From Jiangella muralis (GTDB lineage Bacteria > Actinomycetota > Actinomycetes > Jiangellales > Jiangellaceae), in assembly GCF_001270745.1 (NCBI RefSeq), contig NZ_LFXL01000010.1:372001-436000 (forward strand): 64,000 nucleotides of DNA. The letters are read 5' to 3'. This document shows, one piece after another, positions 16,015 through 31,213 of the stretch; position 1 is the stretch's first letter; every line of letters starts with the position of its first letter. The position numbers were made by a program, and so were the translations under genes. Below the pieces are notes generated by a model. That model ran no database searches and had not been told where the DNA came from. It saw only the letters and a program-made list of their open reading frames with translations.

Positions 16015-17862
16015 TCAGTCGTACATGCTGTCGATGACGTCCATGTACCGCTTCTCGACGGCCTTGCGCTTCACCTTGAGGCTGGGCGTGATGTCGCCGC
16101 CCTCGATGCTGAGGTCGGCCGGCAGGATCTCGAACTTCTTGATCGTCTCCCACCGCTCCAGCCGGGCGTTGAGCTCGTCGATCTGGCCCTGGATCAGCGC
16201 CCGCACCTCCGGCGCCCCGGTCAGCTCCTCGTACGAGCGGCCGCCGAGCTCGTTGTGATCGGCCCAGTCGGCGATGGCCTCGGGGTCGAGCGTGATGAGC
16301 GCGACGCAGTAGTTGCGGGTGTCGCCGTGGACGACGATCTGGCTGGCATGCGGGCTGACCGCCTTGAAGATGATCTCGATCTTCTGCGGCGCCACGTACT
16401 TGCCGCCGGAGGTCTTGATGAGATCCTTCTTGCGGTCGGTGACGCGCAGGTAGCCGTCGGCCAGCTCGCCGATGTCGCCGGTGTGGAACCAGCCGTCGGC
16501 GTCGAGCACCTCGGCGGTGACGTCGGGCAGCTTGTGGTAGCCGCGCATGACGACCGGGCCGCGGACCAGGATCTCGCCGTCGTCGGCGATCTTCACCTCG
16601 GTGGCCGGCAGCGGCGGCCCGACGGTGCCGAAGCGGCAGTCCCAGGGCACGTTGACGAAGCAGGCGGCGCTGGTCTCGGTGAGGCCGTAGCCCTCCAGGA
16701 TCAGCATGCCGGCGGCGTGGAACCACTCGGCGACGTCGCGGGACAGCGCCGCCGCGCCGCTGACGAAGAACCGGATGTTGCCGCCCAGCCGGGCCTTGAT
16801 CTTGCTGAACACCAGCTTGTCGGCGAGGCCGTACTGGAACTTGAGCAGCCCGGTGGGCTCCTGACCCTGCTGGCGCAGCTTCGACACCTTGGCGCCGACG
16901 CCGAACGCCCACTCGAAGATCTTCGCCTTCGGGCCGCCCTCGTTCTGGACGCCGGTGATGACCCGGGAGCGGACCTTCTCGAAGATGCGCGGCGCGCCGG
17001 CCATGAAGGTCGGCTTCACCACGCCGAGGTTCTCGACGATGTTGTCGAGGTCGCCGTCGACGGCGGTCGCGAAGCCGATGCGCAGCTGGATGGCCTCGAG
17101 CGTCTTGCCGAACGAGTGCGACAGCGGCAGCCAGAGGTACTGGACGTCGTCGACGGAGAGGATCTTGTGGGCGTCGACCGCGACGCCCTCGTACACCCAG
17201 TTGTCGTTGACCAGCCGGACGCCCTTGGGCCGCCCGGTGGTGCCGGAGGTGTAGATGAGCGTGGCCAAAGTCTCCGGCCCGACGGCGGCGAGGGCGTCGT
17301 CGACGGCGTCGGGGCGGTCGGCCAGCAGGGCGCGGCCGCGCTCGTCCAGCTCGGCCAGGCTCAGGACGCCGGGCCCGTCGTCGTCGCGATCGTGCCGCTC
17401 GACGCCGTCGTCGTCGAAGACCACGACGTGGGTCAGCGACGGCAGCTCGGCCCGGTGGTCGAGCACCTTGGCGACCTGCTCGGCGTTCTCGGCGAACACC
17501 ACCCGGGTGTCGGAGTCGCTGAGGATGTACGAGACGTCCTCGGGCGTGGTGGTCGGGTAGACGGTGGTGGTGGCCGCGCCGATGACGTTGATGGCGAGGT
17601 CGGCCAGGATCCACTCGATGCGCGTGGTGGCGGCGATGGCCACCCGGTGCTCGTGCTCGATGCCGAGGTCGAGCAGCCCCGCGGCGAACACCCAGACACG
17701 GTCCTTGGTCTCGTCCCAGGTCAGCGACGACCAGCCGGAGCCGCTGGGGTAGCGGTAGGCCTCGCGGCTCGGCGTGGCCTCGACCCGATCCAGGAACATC
17801 CTGCCGACCGAGGCCGGCCGCACCGCGACGAGATCCGCCTTGTCCGTGGTGCCGAGGCTCAT
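16015..17862 (-). CDS. Long-chain fatty-acid--CoA ligase (AMP-forming)
   Basis: A 615-residue adenylate-forming enzyme that activates fatty acids to acyl-CoA through an acyl-AMP. The ATP P-loop LIYTSGTTGRPKG is at about residues 202-214. The GYGLTETSAACFVN adenine motif, WFHTGDIGELADGYLRVTDRKKDLIKTSGGKYVAPQ (A8 hinge region with the catalytic Lys stretch) and the C-terminal domain are all present. Length and the long-chain-type linker match FadD15-like enzymes of actinobacteria. No signal or membrane helix. It ends 40 bases before hemW and starts 61 bases after the glycosyltransferase, all leftward, so the three may form a loose unit. Confidence 0.92.
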   Translation of the reverse strand: MSLGTTDKADLVAVRPASVGRMFLDRVEATPSREAYRYPSGSGWSSLTWDETKDRVWVFAAGLLDLGIEHEHRVAIAATTRIEWILADLAINVIGAATTTVYPTTTPEDVSYILSDSDTRVVFAENAEQVAKVLDHRAELPSLTHVVVFDDDGVERHDRDDDGPGVLSLAELDERGRALLADRPDAVDDALAAVGPETLATLIYTSGTTGRPKGVRLVNDNWVYEGVAVDAHKILSVDDVQYLWLPLSHSFGKTLEAIQLRIGFATAVDGDLDNIVENLGVVKPTFMAGAPRIFEKVRSRVITGVQNEGGPKAKIFEWAFGVGAKVSKLRQQGQEPTGLLKFQYGLADKLVFSKIKARLGGNIRFFVSGAAALSRDVAEWFHAAGMLILEGYGLTETSAACFVNVPWDCRFGTVGPPLPATEVKIADDGEILVRGPVVMRGYHKLPDVTAEVLDADGWFHTGDIGELADGYLRVTDRKKDLIKTSGGKYVAPQKIEIIFKAVSPHASQIVVHGDTRNYCVALITLDPEAIADWADHNELGGRSYEELTGAPEVRALIQGQIDELNARLERWETIKKFEILPADLSIEGGDITPSLKVKRKAVEKRYMDVIDSMYD

Positions 17863-17922
17863 GCGTCATTCCTCCCAATCGCCCTTGACGGGACCAGCCG
17901 GAAACGGCCAGGTGGAGGAAGG

Positions 17923-19080
17923 TTACGACCTGGTAGCTTCCAGCGACAGTCTCCGCGGTCCACGGGTTTCCAAACCATGCACCGCAAGCATCCCCTCAAC
18001 GGTATCCGACCAGGAGAAATCCTGGGCCCGGCGGCGCGCCGCCCTCCTCGCCGCGGGGCCCTCGGCGACCACGTCCAGGACCGCGTCGGCCATCGCCGCG
18101 GGGTCGGACGGAGCGGTCCGCCCGGACCCGCCGGTCACCAGCTCCGGCAGCGCGCCGCGGTCGCTGGCGACGACCGGCGTGCCACTGGCCATCGCCTCCA
18201 GCGCGGCCAGCCCGAACGTCTCGTACGGCCCGGGCGCGACGACGACGTCGGCGCTGGCCAGCAGCGCGGCCAGCTGCGAGCGGTCGGTGACGAACCCGGC
18301 CATCGTGACGGGGCGGCCCGCGGCCTGCTCGGCCACCAGGTCGCGGACCGAACCGTCTCCGCACACGACCATCCGGACGCTCGCGCCCCGCTTCACCAGC
18401 TCCTCGACCATCGGGACGAGCAGGTCCGGCCGCTTCTCCGGGGACAGCCGGACGGCGGTGACGATCAGTACGTCGGCGCCGCGGGCCAGTTCGGCGCGCA
18501 GCCGCGGGTCCCGCCGCCGCGGGTGGAAGGTGTCCAGGTCGATGCCCAGCGGCACGTGCGCGAGGTTGCCGACGCCCAGCCGGACGAACTCCTCGGCGGC
18601 CCACCGGGTGGTGCAGACGACGGTGCCGAACGACGACGCCAGCCGGCGGTTCCAGCGGTCCGCGAGCTGCCGGGTCGGCAGCGCGCGGCCGAGGTGGAAC
18701 TGCAGCAGCGCGTCCAGCCGCTCGTGCGAGAACACCGCCGACGGCACCTTGCGCCGCTCCGCCCACGGCCCGATGCGGGCCAGCGTCATGCGGTCGGACA
18801 CCTCGACGCGGTCCGGCGCGACGGCGGCGAGCAGGTCCTCGACGATGCGCCACCGAGTGATCATCCGGTAGCCGCCGGTGGCCGGGATGGCCGGCGCGGC
18901 GATCTCGACGACGCGTCCGTACGACGTGGCGCGGGTCGCGTTGCGCTCCCCCGGCACCAGCGCCACGACCTCGTGCCCGGCGGCGGCGTACCCGTCGGCG
19001 AGATGCCGCATCATCGTGCGGATCCCGCCCGAGTGCGGCGCGACGAAATTGGCGGCCTGAAGGATGCGCACGGCCGTCAC
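17923..19080 (-). CDS. GT4-family glycosyltransferase
   Basis: A 385-residue GT-B fold retaining glycosyltransferase. The N-terminal acceptor domain starts with a Gly-rich loop (PHSGGIRTMMRHLADGYAAAGHEV). The C-terminal donor domain carries VRLSPEKRPDLLV and the EX7E motif (Glu287, Glu295) in YETFGLAALEAMASGTPVVASDRGALPELV. Nucleotide sugar and acceptor cannot be read from sequence; lipid or cell-wall glycans are common for this group. GTG start; a second GTG four codons on is possible. Upstream is an AT-richer divergent promoter region. Confidence 0.9.
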   Translation of the reverse strand: MTAVRILQAANFVAPHSGGIRTMMRHLADGYAAAGHEVVALVPGERNATRATSYGRVVEIAAPAIPATGGYRMITRWRIVEDLLAAVAPDRVEVSDRMTLARIGPWAERRKVPSAVFSHERLDALLQFHLGRALPTRQLADRWNRRLASSFGTVVCTTRWAAEEFVRLGVGNLAHVPLGIDLDTFHPRRRDPRLRAELARGADVLIVTAVRLSPEKRPDLLVPMVEELVKRGASVRMVVCGDGSVRDLVAEQAAGRPVTMAGFVTDRSQLAALLASADVVVAPGPYETFGLAALEAMASGTPVVASDRGALPELVTGGSGRTAPSDPAAMADAVLDVVAEGPAARRAARRRAQDFSWSDTVEGMLAVHGLETRGPRRLSLEATRS

Positions 19081-19162
19081 TCTGTCGGCCCGGATCGGCC
19101 CCGAGGCGACGCCGATGTGTCCGGCCGGTGAATTCCTCCGCCCACTTTCGCCGCAGCTTCAC

Positions 19163-19187
19163 GATTCGTCATGACGGCATTCACGAA
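19163..19187. promoter_or_regulatory. Operator-like inverted repeat in divergent promoter region
   Basis: ATTCGT...ACGAAT arms, 13 bases apart, with CGTCATGACG inside, lie between the GT4 gene and the rightward small gene. The whole 19081-19367 stretch has visibly more A and T than its surroundings, including TAGCTATGTATTT near 19310, so it probably holds the promoters of both genes. Confidence 0.35.
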
Positions 19188-20064
19188 TTGCGGCAATGGG
19201 ACGTGCGAGCCACGAAGCGATCGGGAAAACCTCTGGCGCCGGCCCGTCCCGGCCAGAGAATCCCCAGCTCACAAGATCGATATGTCCGTATTCTTCGTGG
19301 ATAAGGCTAGCTATGTATTTGATCACGCTGATATGGAAAAATGCCCGTGGATTGAAGGGGGGCACTTGTGCCGAGGCAACGAAAACGCGAGCGCCGCGGA
19401 TCGGCCGGGCTCGTCATCGGGGTTCTGCTCGTGATCGGCCTCCCGCTGCTCGGCTGGGCCGGCGTGAATGCGCTCACCGGCGGCGACGGCGGCGATGACT
19501 CGGCCGAGGCGGCCGACGGATCCCGGGCGGACGCGGCCGGCGAGACGTCGCGCGGCGAGACGCCCGGCTCGTTCGAGGCCGCCCAGACCGGCCGAGACAC
19601 CGTCAGGGCGTGCGTCGAGCGGCTGGCCGCCGGCGACGCCTACGTCGCGAGCGCGGGCGTCGGCATCGGGCACTGGGGCGAGCACGTGCAGGCGCGGACG
19701 GACATGCTGGCCGGCACCATCGCCCAGGAGGACATGAAGGCCATCTGGAAGCGCACCCGGCTCTCCGGCCCCGAGGACGTCGCCCAGGCCACGGCCGCCC
19801 TGGAGGCGTACGACGCGCTGCCAGGATGCGACGACCTCGGCGCGCTGGAGGGCGCGCTGCCCGACGTCGCCGGCCAGGCCGCCGCCTGCCTGGAGCGGGA
19901 GGCCGCGATCACCACCGCCGTCGCCGCCTCGACCGCCGGGTTGCAGGACTGGGCCAACCACCTCAACGCGATGGCCTCGCACGCCGACGGCGAGATGACC
20001 GCGGCCGCGGCCCAGGACCTCTGGGTCGCCTCCTGGGAGGCAGCGCCGGTGAACATCGGCGCCT

Positions 20065-25752
<5,688 letters not shown>

Positions 25753-25763
25753 GCGTGGGTCCC

Positions 25764-27137
25764 TTACGTGTAGAAGAACTGCGCGCTGGCGACGGTGTCG
25801 GTGTCGCTGACCAGGCGCACCCAATGGGCGCTGAACCCGGCCGGGAAGACATGCGTGACGGTCTGGCCGGGCTCGACGACGAGCGTCTGGGTGGCGGCGA
25901 AGCGGCCGTGCCCATGCACGTCGATCTCGAGGGTGAACCGTGCGGTGGCGTGGCCGGCGTTCTCGACATGCACGCACTTGTGCTCGAATCCGGTCATCAG
26001 GTACGGGTCCGACGGCTCGCCGGCGCGCACCTCGTCCAGCCACCACGGCCCGCCCCAGCCGGCCGGCTTGCCGAACGACCACAGGTCGTCGGTCTTGCCG
26101 AACCAGAGACCCGACTGCGGCTCGGCCGTCGTCGAGCTCATCCCGCGGCTGGGCGACGCGTTGTCCATGCCGGCGACCAGCAGGCCTCGCCACGAGCAGA
26201 AGTCGCCCAGCACCCACAGGTGCGTCGAGACCGGCCGCACGCCCCAGACGCGGCCGCCGTACGCCCACGGCGACAGCTCGTAGAACATGCCGTGGTGGTC
26301 GAGCAGGAACCGCTCGTGCTCGACCTCCCGGATGCGCGGCCACTCGGTCTGCCACTTGTGGTCGAACGTGTGCGACGCCTTCGGCAGCCGGTACCGGGTC
26401 CACCGGCCGTCGGCGTCGGTGTAGACGGACAGCAGCGCCGACGCGCGATCCCAGCCGGAGGCGAAGATCGTCCCGCCGAACTCGTGCCGGCCGCCGATCG
26501 CGGTGTACGGGCGGCGCTCCAGGACCGTCCACGAGCGCCCGTCGAACTCGGCCAGCCGGCCCTCGGCCTGCTCGCCCCGCCAGTCCGGCTCGTGGTACTC
26601 GTTCGAGCAGACCACGAGCCGGCCGAACGCGGTGTAGCAGTCCTTGTAGTGCACGCGGAACTCGCCGGCCGAGCCGAGCTCGGCGTTGAGGTCGGCCACC
26701 TGGCGGCAGGCGAGCGTGCGCACGTCCAGCTCGAACAGCTCGCCCTCCATGCACAGCACGTAGACGAGGTTCTCGGGGTCGCGCAGGTGCCGCGACGTGC
26801 CGCACACCCGCAACGGCTCCAGCTCCGGCACGGTCCGGATCTTGTGGTCGGCGTCGATCACGTGCGGGCCGATGACCAGCTGGTTCGACGGGAAGTGCAC
26901 GAACCGGTTGGTGTACGTGCCGTCCACGCCGAGCGTCTCGGGCACCACCTCCATGCCGAAGTCGGCGTCGATGCGGCGCAGGCTGGTCCCGCTGCCGCTG
27001 GTGCGCTTGTGCGAGAGGTAGTTCTGGACGTAGAGCTTCCCGGCCCACGGCATCAGCGCGCCGATGCCGATCTCGCTGCGCGGCGGGCCGAGGTCGGCGA
27101 TCTGGGCGAGGTCTGGGGCGACACCGGAGATGTGCAC
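25764..27137 (-). CDS. Conserved protein of unknown function in glycan locus (propeller-like)
   Basis: A 457-residue protein with no signal peptide or membrane helix. Repeated aromatic and Gly-rich beta-strand blocks (HDEFGGTIF-like GRHEFGGTIFASGWDRAS, YGGRVWGVRPVSTHLWVLGDF, SGLWFGKTDDLWSFGKPAGWGGPWW) suggest a beta-propeller followed by a C-terminal beta-sandwich (from about residue 370). I chose the GTG at 27137 because AAGGAG stands six bases before it; in-frame upstream starts at 27179 or 27206 lack this. Twelve bases separate it from the FAD oxidoreductase. I do not recognise a characterised relative. Its location suggests a lyase, hydrolase or binding role on the same substrate. Confidence 0.75.
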   Translation of the reverse strand: MHISGVAPDLAQIADLGPPRSEIGIGALMPWAGKLYVQNYLSHKRTSGSGTSLRRIDADFGMEVVPETLGVDGTYTNRFVHFPSNQLVIGPHVIDADHKIRTVPELEPLRVCGTSRHLRDPENLVYVLCMEGELFELDVRTLACRQVADLNAELGSAGEFRVHYKDCYTAFGRLVVCSNEYHEPDWRGEQAEGRLAEFDGRSWTVLERRPYTAIGGRHEFGGTIFASGWDRASALLSVYTDADGRWTRYRLPKASHTFDHKWQTEWPRIREVEHERFLLDHHGMFYELSPWAYGGRVWGVRPVSTHLWVLGDFCSWRGLLVAGMDNASPSRGMSSTTAEPQSGLWFGKTDDLWSFGKPAGWGGPWWLDEVRAGEPSDPYLMTGFEHKCVHVENAGHATARFTLEIDVHGHGRFAATQTLVVEPGQTVTHVFPAGFSAHWVRLVSDTDTVASAQFFYT

Positions 27138-27468
27138 GTCTGCTCCTTCAGGCTTCTGTGGCTTCCGTGGGTGCGTCATCGATGGTTGCGGGATCCGGGT
27201 CGCCATGGCTGCACCGATCCCTCAACCACACCGCGGCTCGGCTGACCATCGCCTTGGCCACTCTGGCCGCCGCCCCGGCGTCCGATATGCCCGGTCCCGA
27301 GCGACGACCAGCCATGCCAAGGCGGAGGCGGGTGGTGCATACAGGTGCGCATTGCGCAGGCAGCCGGCGTCATACCCTCGACTCCCCAGCACCGGACCGG
27401 TGGTCGTCACGCCCATACACGTCGAACACGCTCGGACCCCACCCACAGAAGCAACAGGAAAACCCCTT
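27138..27468. other. 331-bp intergenic gap inside the glycan locus
   Basis: No gene is visible between the DUF6351 stop and the next start. The gap is much longer than the others in the locus, so a second promoter for the last three genes (unknown protein, FAD oxidoreductase, GH2) is likely. Two adjacent TGCGCA palindromes (27351-27363) are the only marked symmetry. No match to the TACGTATGA element was seen. Confidence 0.5.
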
Positions 27469-29595
27469 TCAGAACCGCAGCCAGGTGCCGGCGAGACCCT
27501 GCTGCCCGACGCCGGGTTTCGAGTAGTCGCACACGCCGCCGGCGAAGATCGTCGTCAGCCGCTCCCACTGGTCGTCGGTCCACTCGACGGCGTAGTCGTC
27601 ACGTTCGGGCTCCTTCAGCCGGCACTTCACGACGTCGGCGGCGACGCTCTCGCCGGCCACCTCGCGCGGGAACGACGCGGACGGGTACAGCCGCTCGCAC
27701 TCGCTCGCCGGGTCGCGGTCGAGTGTCTCCGCGACGAACTCGGGCGCGGCCGCTCGCGTCATGCACCCCTCCACCAGCTCGGCCGGACGGGCCGCGACGA
27801 TCTTGTCGATACGCTCCGCGCCGGAGTCGTCCGCCGCGAGCGTCGTCAGCCAGTCGTCCATGGCGGTGATGGCGTGCTGGAGCAGCGGGCTCCCGGTGCT
27901 GAACAGGCCGTAGCGGGCGTCCTCCAGCAGGCTGACGTGGTTGGCGGCGGTGCCGTTCGCGTTCTCCAGCCGCTGCCGCATCGAGTTCGTGTGGTAGCGG
28001 ACGTGGATGTCGCCGGCCGGCTGGTCGTCGAAGTAGGCCCGGTAGTCGATGATCGGCACGTCCGCCAGGCCACCGCCGCCGCTGGTGAGGCGGCCGGTCC
28101 GGTACGCGACGCGGGTGGCGTCGAGGTCGGCCACCGTCCGTCCGGCGACGAGGTTCGCGTCGGCGTCGAAGCCGCCGATCCGCTCGTTCAGCTCGAGGAA
28201 CTGCTCCGGGCTGATCGTGCCGTCGTTCAGCGTCGCCAGCCCGTACTGGATGCCGACGTTGTCCAGCGGCCGCCGGGCGAACCCGGTCTCGGGGTCGGCG
28301 CCGTAGGCGTTGACCGCGTGGTCGTAGACGTCGCAGCGGGCGCCGCCCGGATTGGTGACCGGGTCATAGCGCTGCTCGACCGGCAGGATGCCGCAGAACC
28401 GGCGCGGGTCGATCCGCCCGGCGCTGACGGCCATGCTCGGCAACGTGGTGTAGGTGGCGAAGCCCGCCACGAGACGCTGCTGCTCCTGCGTCCACTCGAC
28501 GGTCGCGTCGGTGCTGAAGTAGTCGTGCAGCAGCCACGCGTCGCTGATGAAGTCGACCGTCCCGAACCCCACCTCGGGGAACGAGCAGCCGACGACGATG
28601 CCGTCGAAGATGCCGGGATAGTTGTCGGTGATCTGGTGCGCCTGGTACGACCCGCCGGAGCAGCCGAACCCGATGGTGTGCTCGGCCGGGCCGTAGCGCT
28701 CGGCGAACAGCTCCTTCGTCATCATCGCCGACTCGGCCGCGGTGAGGTCGTTGCAGTTGTTGCCGAAGACGTTGAGCGACGACGACAGCAGCGCGTAGCC
28801 CCGGCCGAGCAGGAACGCGTCGGTGACGCCGCCGGTACTCGCGCCGGAGCGGTACCACCCGCCGGAGCAGCCGCCGCCGAGCGTGAAGACCGCCCGGCCG
28901 TTCCAGCCCTCCGTGCGCCGCGTCGGCGCCGGCTCCGGCTCGCCGAGCGGGTCGTGCAGCATGCTGGTCTGGACGACGGCGCGGTTGGCGCTGTCCGTCT
29001 CCATTCGGACGATGAACGGGACGGTCGCGCCCGCCGACGTGGTGGTCTCGGCGAGGTCGGCCGGGTAGGTCGTCGCGCCGGCCGGCCATGGCGCGTAGGC
29101 GCCCGCCGTCGTGCGGTAGAAGTAGTCGACCCGAGGCGCGACCGTGCAGTTCTCGTCCAGTGGCGGGCCGAGCGTCCCGCCCATCACCGGCACGGTGAAC
29201 TGGGCGGTCTCGCAGACGAACGGCTGCTGGTGCGGGCCGGAGAACACCGGACCTTCCGGCGGGTGGTTGACGACGTCGAGCCGGGCGCGGCGGCCGGCGG
29301 CACTGGCCACCAGCGTGTTCGCGCCGAGCCGCAGCCCGTCGACCAGCCCGGTGAGGGTCCTGGCGGCGGGGTCGGCGACGAACGCGTCCGTCACGTCCTC
29401 GCCGTTCAGGCGGACGGTCACCTGCTGCGGCGGGACCTGACGGGGCACCTCGACGCGGACGAGGCTGTCGCCGCCGGTGACGGTGTCGGCCCGGCCGGAC
29501 AGCGTGCTGAGCTCCAGGCCGCCCGGCCGGTCCGCCGGGACGAATCCCAGCGCGACCACCGAGGCGGCGAGCGCCACGGCACTGAGGTGAAGCAT
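27469..29595 (-). CDS. Secreted DUF6351 family alpha/beta-hydrolase
   Basis: A 708-residue protein with a signal peptide (MLHLSAVALAASVVALGFVPA). It belongs to the uncharacterised DUF6351 group. A short N-terminal Ig-like region is followed by the hydrolase part. GFGCSGGSYQAH near residue 305 fits a GxSxG nucleophile elbow like that of tannases and feruloyl esterases; an earlier GGGCSGGWY is similar. The C-terminus has several Cys that may form disulfides. AGGAG lies nine bases before the ATG. I infer an exported esterase that removes acyl groups from the glycan; family function is not established. Confidence 0.82.
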   Translation of the reverse strand: MLHLSAVALAASVVALGFVPADRPGGLELSTLSGRADTVTGGDSLVRVEVPRQVPPQQVTVRLNGEDVTDAFVADPAARTLTGLVDGLRLGANTLVASAAGRRARLDVVNHPPEGPVFSGPHQQPFVCETAQFTVPVMGGTLGPPLDENCTVAPRVDYFYRTTAGAYAPWPAGATTYPADLAETTTSAGATVPFIVRMETDSANRAVVQTSMLHDPLGEPEPAPTRRTEGWNGRAVFTLGGGCSGGWYRSGASTGGVTDAFLLGRGYALLSSSLNVFGNNCNDLTAAESAMMTKELFAERYGPAEHTIGFGCSGGSYQAHQITDNYPGIFDGIVVGCSFPEVGFGTVDFISDAWLLHDYFSTDATVEWTQEQQRLVAGFATYTTLPSMAVSAGRIDPRRFCGILPVEQRYDPVTNPGGARCDVYDHAVNAYGADPETGFARRPLDNVGIQYGLATLNDGTISPEQFLELNERIGGFDADANLVAGRTVADLDATRVAYRTGRLTSGGGGLADVPIIDYRAYFDDQPAGDIHVRYHTNSMRQRLENANGTAANHVSLLEDARYGLFSTGSPLLQHAITAMDDWLTTLAADDSGAERIDKIVAARPAELVEGCMTRAAAPEFVAETLDRDPASECERLYPSASFPREVAGESVAADVVKCRLKEPERDDYAVEWTDDQWERLTTIFAGGVCDYSKPGVGQQGLAGTWLRF

Positions 29596-29621
29596 GGTCG
29601 GTGCTCCTCTCGACGGCGGTG

Positions 29622-29654
29622 CCGGCGCGGGGCGGGCCGTCCGCCCCGCGCCGG
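29622..29654. terminator. Intra-operon stem-loop after the GH5 gene
   Basis: CCGGCGCGGGGCGG pairs perfectly with CCGCCCCGCGCCGG around a five-base loop. It lies between the GH5 stop and the DUF6351 start and may act as a partial terminator or mRNA-stabilising end. Confidence 0.65.
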
Positions 29655-29660
29655 CGGTGG

Positions 29661-31133
29661 TCAGTGCAACGCCACCTCGTAGACGCGGGCGATGTCGACC
29701 GCGTTGTTGGACGGGTCGGTGATGACGAGGCGGACCTGGTCGATCTGGGCCGTCGGCGCGGCCACCGTCACGACCGCCTTCGTGTTGTTCGTGACGGTGG
29801 CCGCCGTCACCCAGCCGGACGCCGTGTGCGCCTCGACCCGGAAGGCGACGAGGATGGTGTCGGCCACCGTGGCCGGCCAGCGGTAGCCGCTGTAGACGTC
29901 GATCTGGTCGACGCTCTTGTAGCCGCCGAGGTTGATCGTCAGCGTCGGGGTGGTGTCGCCCACGGCGGACATCCAGCGGCCGTCGTCGGCGCAGGAGCCG
30001 TCGATCGCCTTGCTCGCCGGTGAGCTCGCGTTGTACACCGAGGACGCGGTGACGGTGCCGCCGCGGGCGAGGTGGGTGTTGCACGGTGACGTCGCCGGCT
30101 TCCCGGCCAGCCAGTCACGGACGAACGCGCCCTGGTGCTCGCCGCCGAGCAGGTTCCAGTTCTTGTCGAACATCACCGGCGCCCAGAAGTTGTCGAAGAT
30201 CCAGGCGGTCCAGCCGATGTGCGGACGGGCGTCGAGGTACTGCCGCAGCGGCAGCCCCCAGCCCGACGTCGTCCCGCCGGTGACCGGGTGCGGCGGCTGC
30301 ACCGGATCCCAGCCGAACTCCGTCAGCACGACCGGGATCTCCGCGGCCGCGGTGCCGAACTTCGGGTCCAGGTTGGCCGCGGTGGCCGGGCCCTGGTTCG
30401 GGTAGAGGTGGTAGACGTAGGCGATGTTCCCGCCCGTGATCGGGTTGGTGCGCGCGCCGTTGAGCCGGGTGCTCCACGCCGGGCTGCCCATGAGGATGAC
30501 GTTGTTCGAGACGGTGCGGATGGAGTCGACGACGGGCTGGATGTAGCTCTTCCAGGTGGCCCAGCTGTCCGGGTTGATCGGCTCGTTGAACAGCTCGAAC
30601 AGCACGTTGGGGTTGTTGCCGTAGCGCGGCGCGATGTAGTCCCAGAACTGCTTGACCTGCGCCTGCGGCACCGCGCCCGCGGTGTCGCCGTAGTTGCGCA
30701 CCAAGTGCAGGTCGATGATGACGTAGAGGCCCTTCGACACCGCGTAATCGACGTAGGGCCGGATGTACTGGGCGTCGTACGCGGCCAGGTCCTTGCCCAG
30801 GACCTCGGTGACCAGCAGCCGCAGCACCTTCGACTCCCAGCCGCCGCTGATCGTCATGTCGATCAGCTCGTTGATCGGCTTGGAGTTGCAGTCGGTGCAG
30901 ACGTCGTTCTGCTCCGGCGCGAGGATGGACAGGCCGCGCAGCGTCACCGGCGCGCCGGTGGCGTCGACGATCTTGTTGCCCTGCGTGCGCAGGGCGGGCA
31001 GCGCGGCGGCCGCCGCGGTCTCGTCGTCCGGCTGTGGCGCCGGTGCGGCGGCCGCTCCGGTCAGCAGCCCGGCCGCCAGCGCGAGCGACGCCGTCGTGGC
31101 GAGGAAGACGGTTCTCGGTGATCTACCGAACAT
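29661..31133 (-). CDS. Secreted GH5 glycoside hydrolase with C-terminal CBM
   Basis: A 490-residue exported enzyme. Signal peptide ending in GLLTGAAAA, then a GH5 TIM barrel (residues about 50-345) with acid/base Glu184 in LFELFNEP and nucleophile Glu272 in VVLTEFGWD. The C-terminal 130 residues (ARGGTVTASSVYNASSPASKAIDG and on) form a discoidin-like carbohydrate-binding module. GH5 includes cellulases, mannanases and glycosylceramidases; the subfamily cannot be assigned here. It is the obvious endo-acting enzyme of the locus, working outside the cell upstream of the ABC importer. Confidence 0.9.
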   Translation of the reverse strand: MFGRSPRTVFLATTASLALAAGLLTGAAAAPAPQPDDETAAAAALPALRTQGNKIVDATGAPVTLRGLSILAPEQNDVCTDCNSKPINELIDMTISGGWESKVLRLLVTEVLGKDLAAYDAQYIRPYVDYAVSKGLYVIIDLHLVRNYGDTAGAVPQAQVKQFWDYIAPRYGNNPNVLFELFNEPINPDSWATWKSYIQPVVDSIRTVSNNVILMGSPAWSTRLNGARTNPITGGNIAYVYHLYPNQGPATAANLDPKFGTAAAEIPVVLTEFGWDPVQPPHPVTGGTTSGWGLPLRQYLDARPHIGWTAWIFDNFWAPVMFDKNWNLLGGEHQGAFVRDWLAGKPATSPCNTHLARGGTVTASSVYNASSPASKAIDGSCADDGRWMSAVGDTTPTLTINLGGYKSVDQIDVYSGYRWPATVADTILVAFRVEAHTASGWVTAATVTNNTKAVVTVAAPTAQIDQVRLVITDPSNNAVDIARVYEVALH

Positions 31134-31213
31134 GGTTTCTCCTTCGGAACTCGTTCGGCCCCAGGACCCCCGTCGTTCTGCTCACCCACCTCCCTTCCGG
31201 CCCCAAGGCCCGC

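Noticed and set aside
14980-19131. A 1383-codon plus-strand frame
   Set aside because: It lies opposite hemW, the acyl-CoA ligase and GT4 genes; a high-GC antisense artefact.
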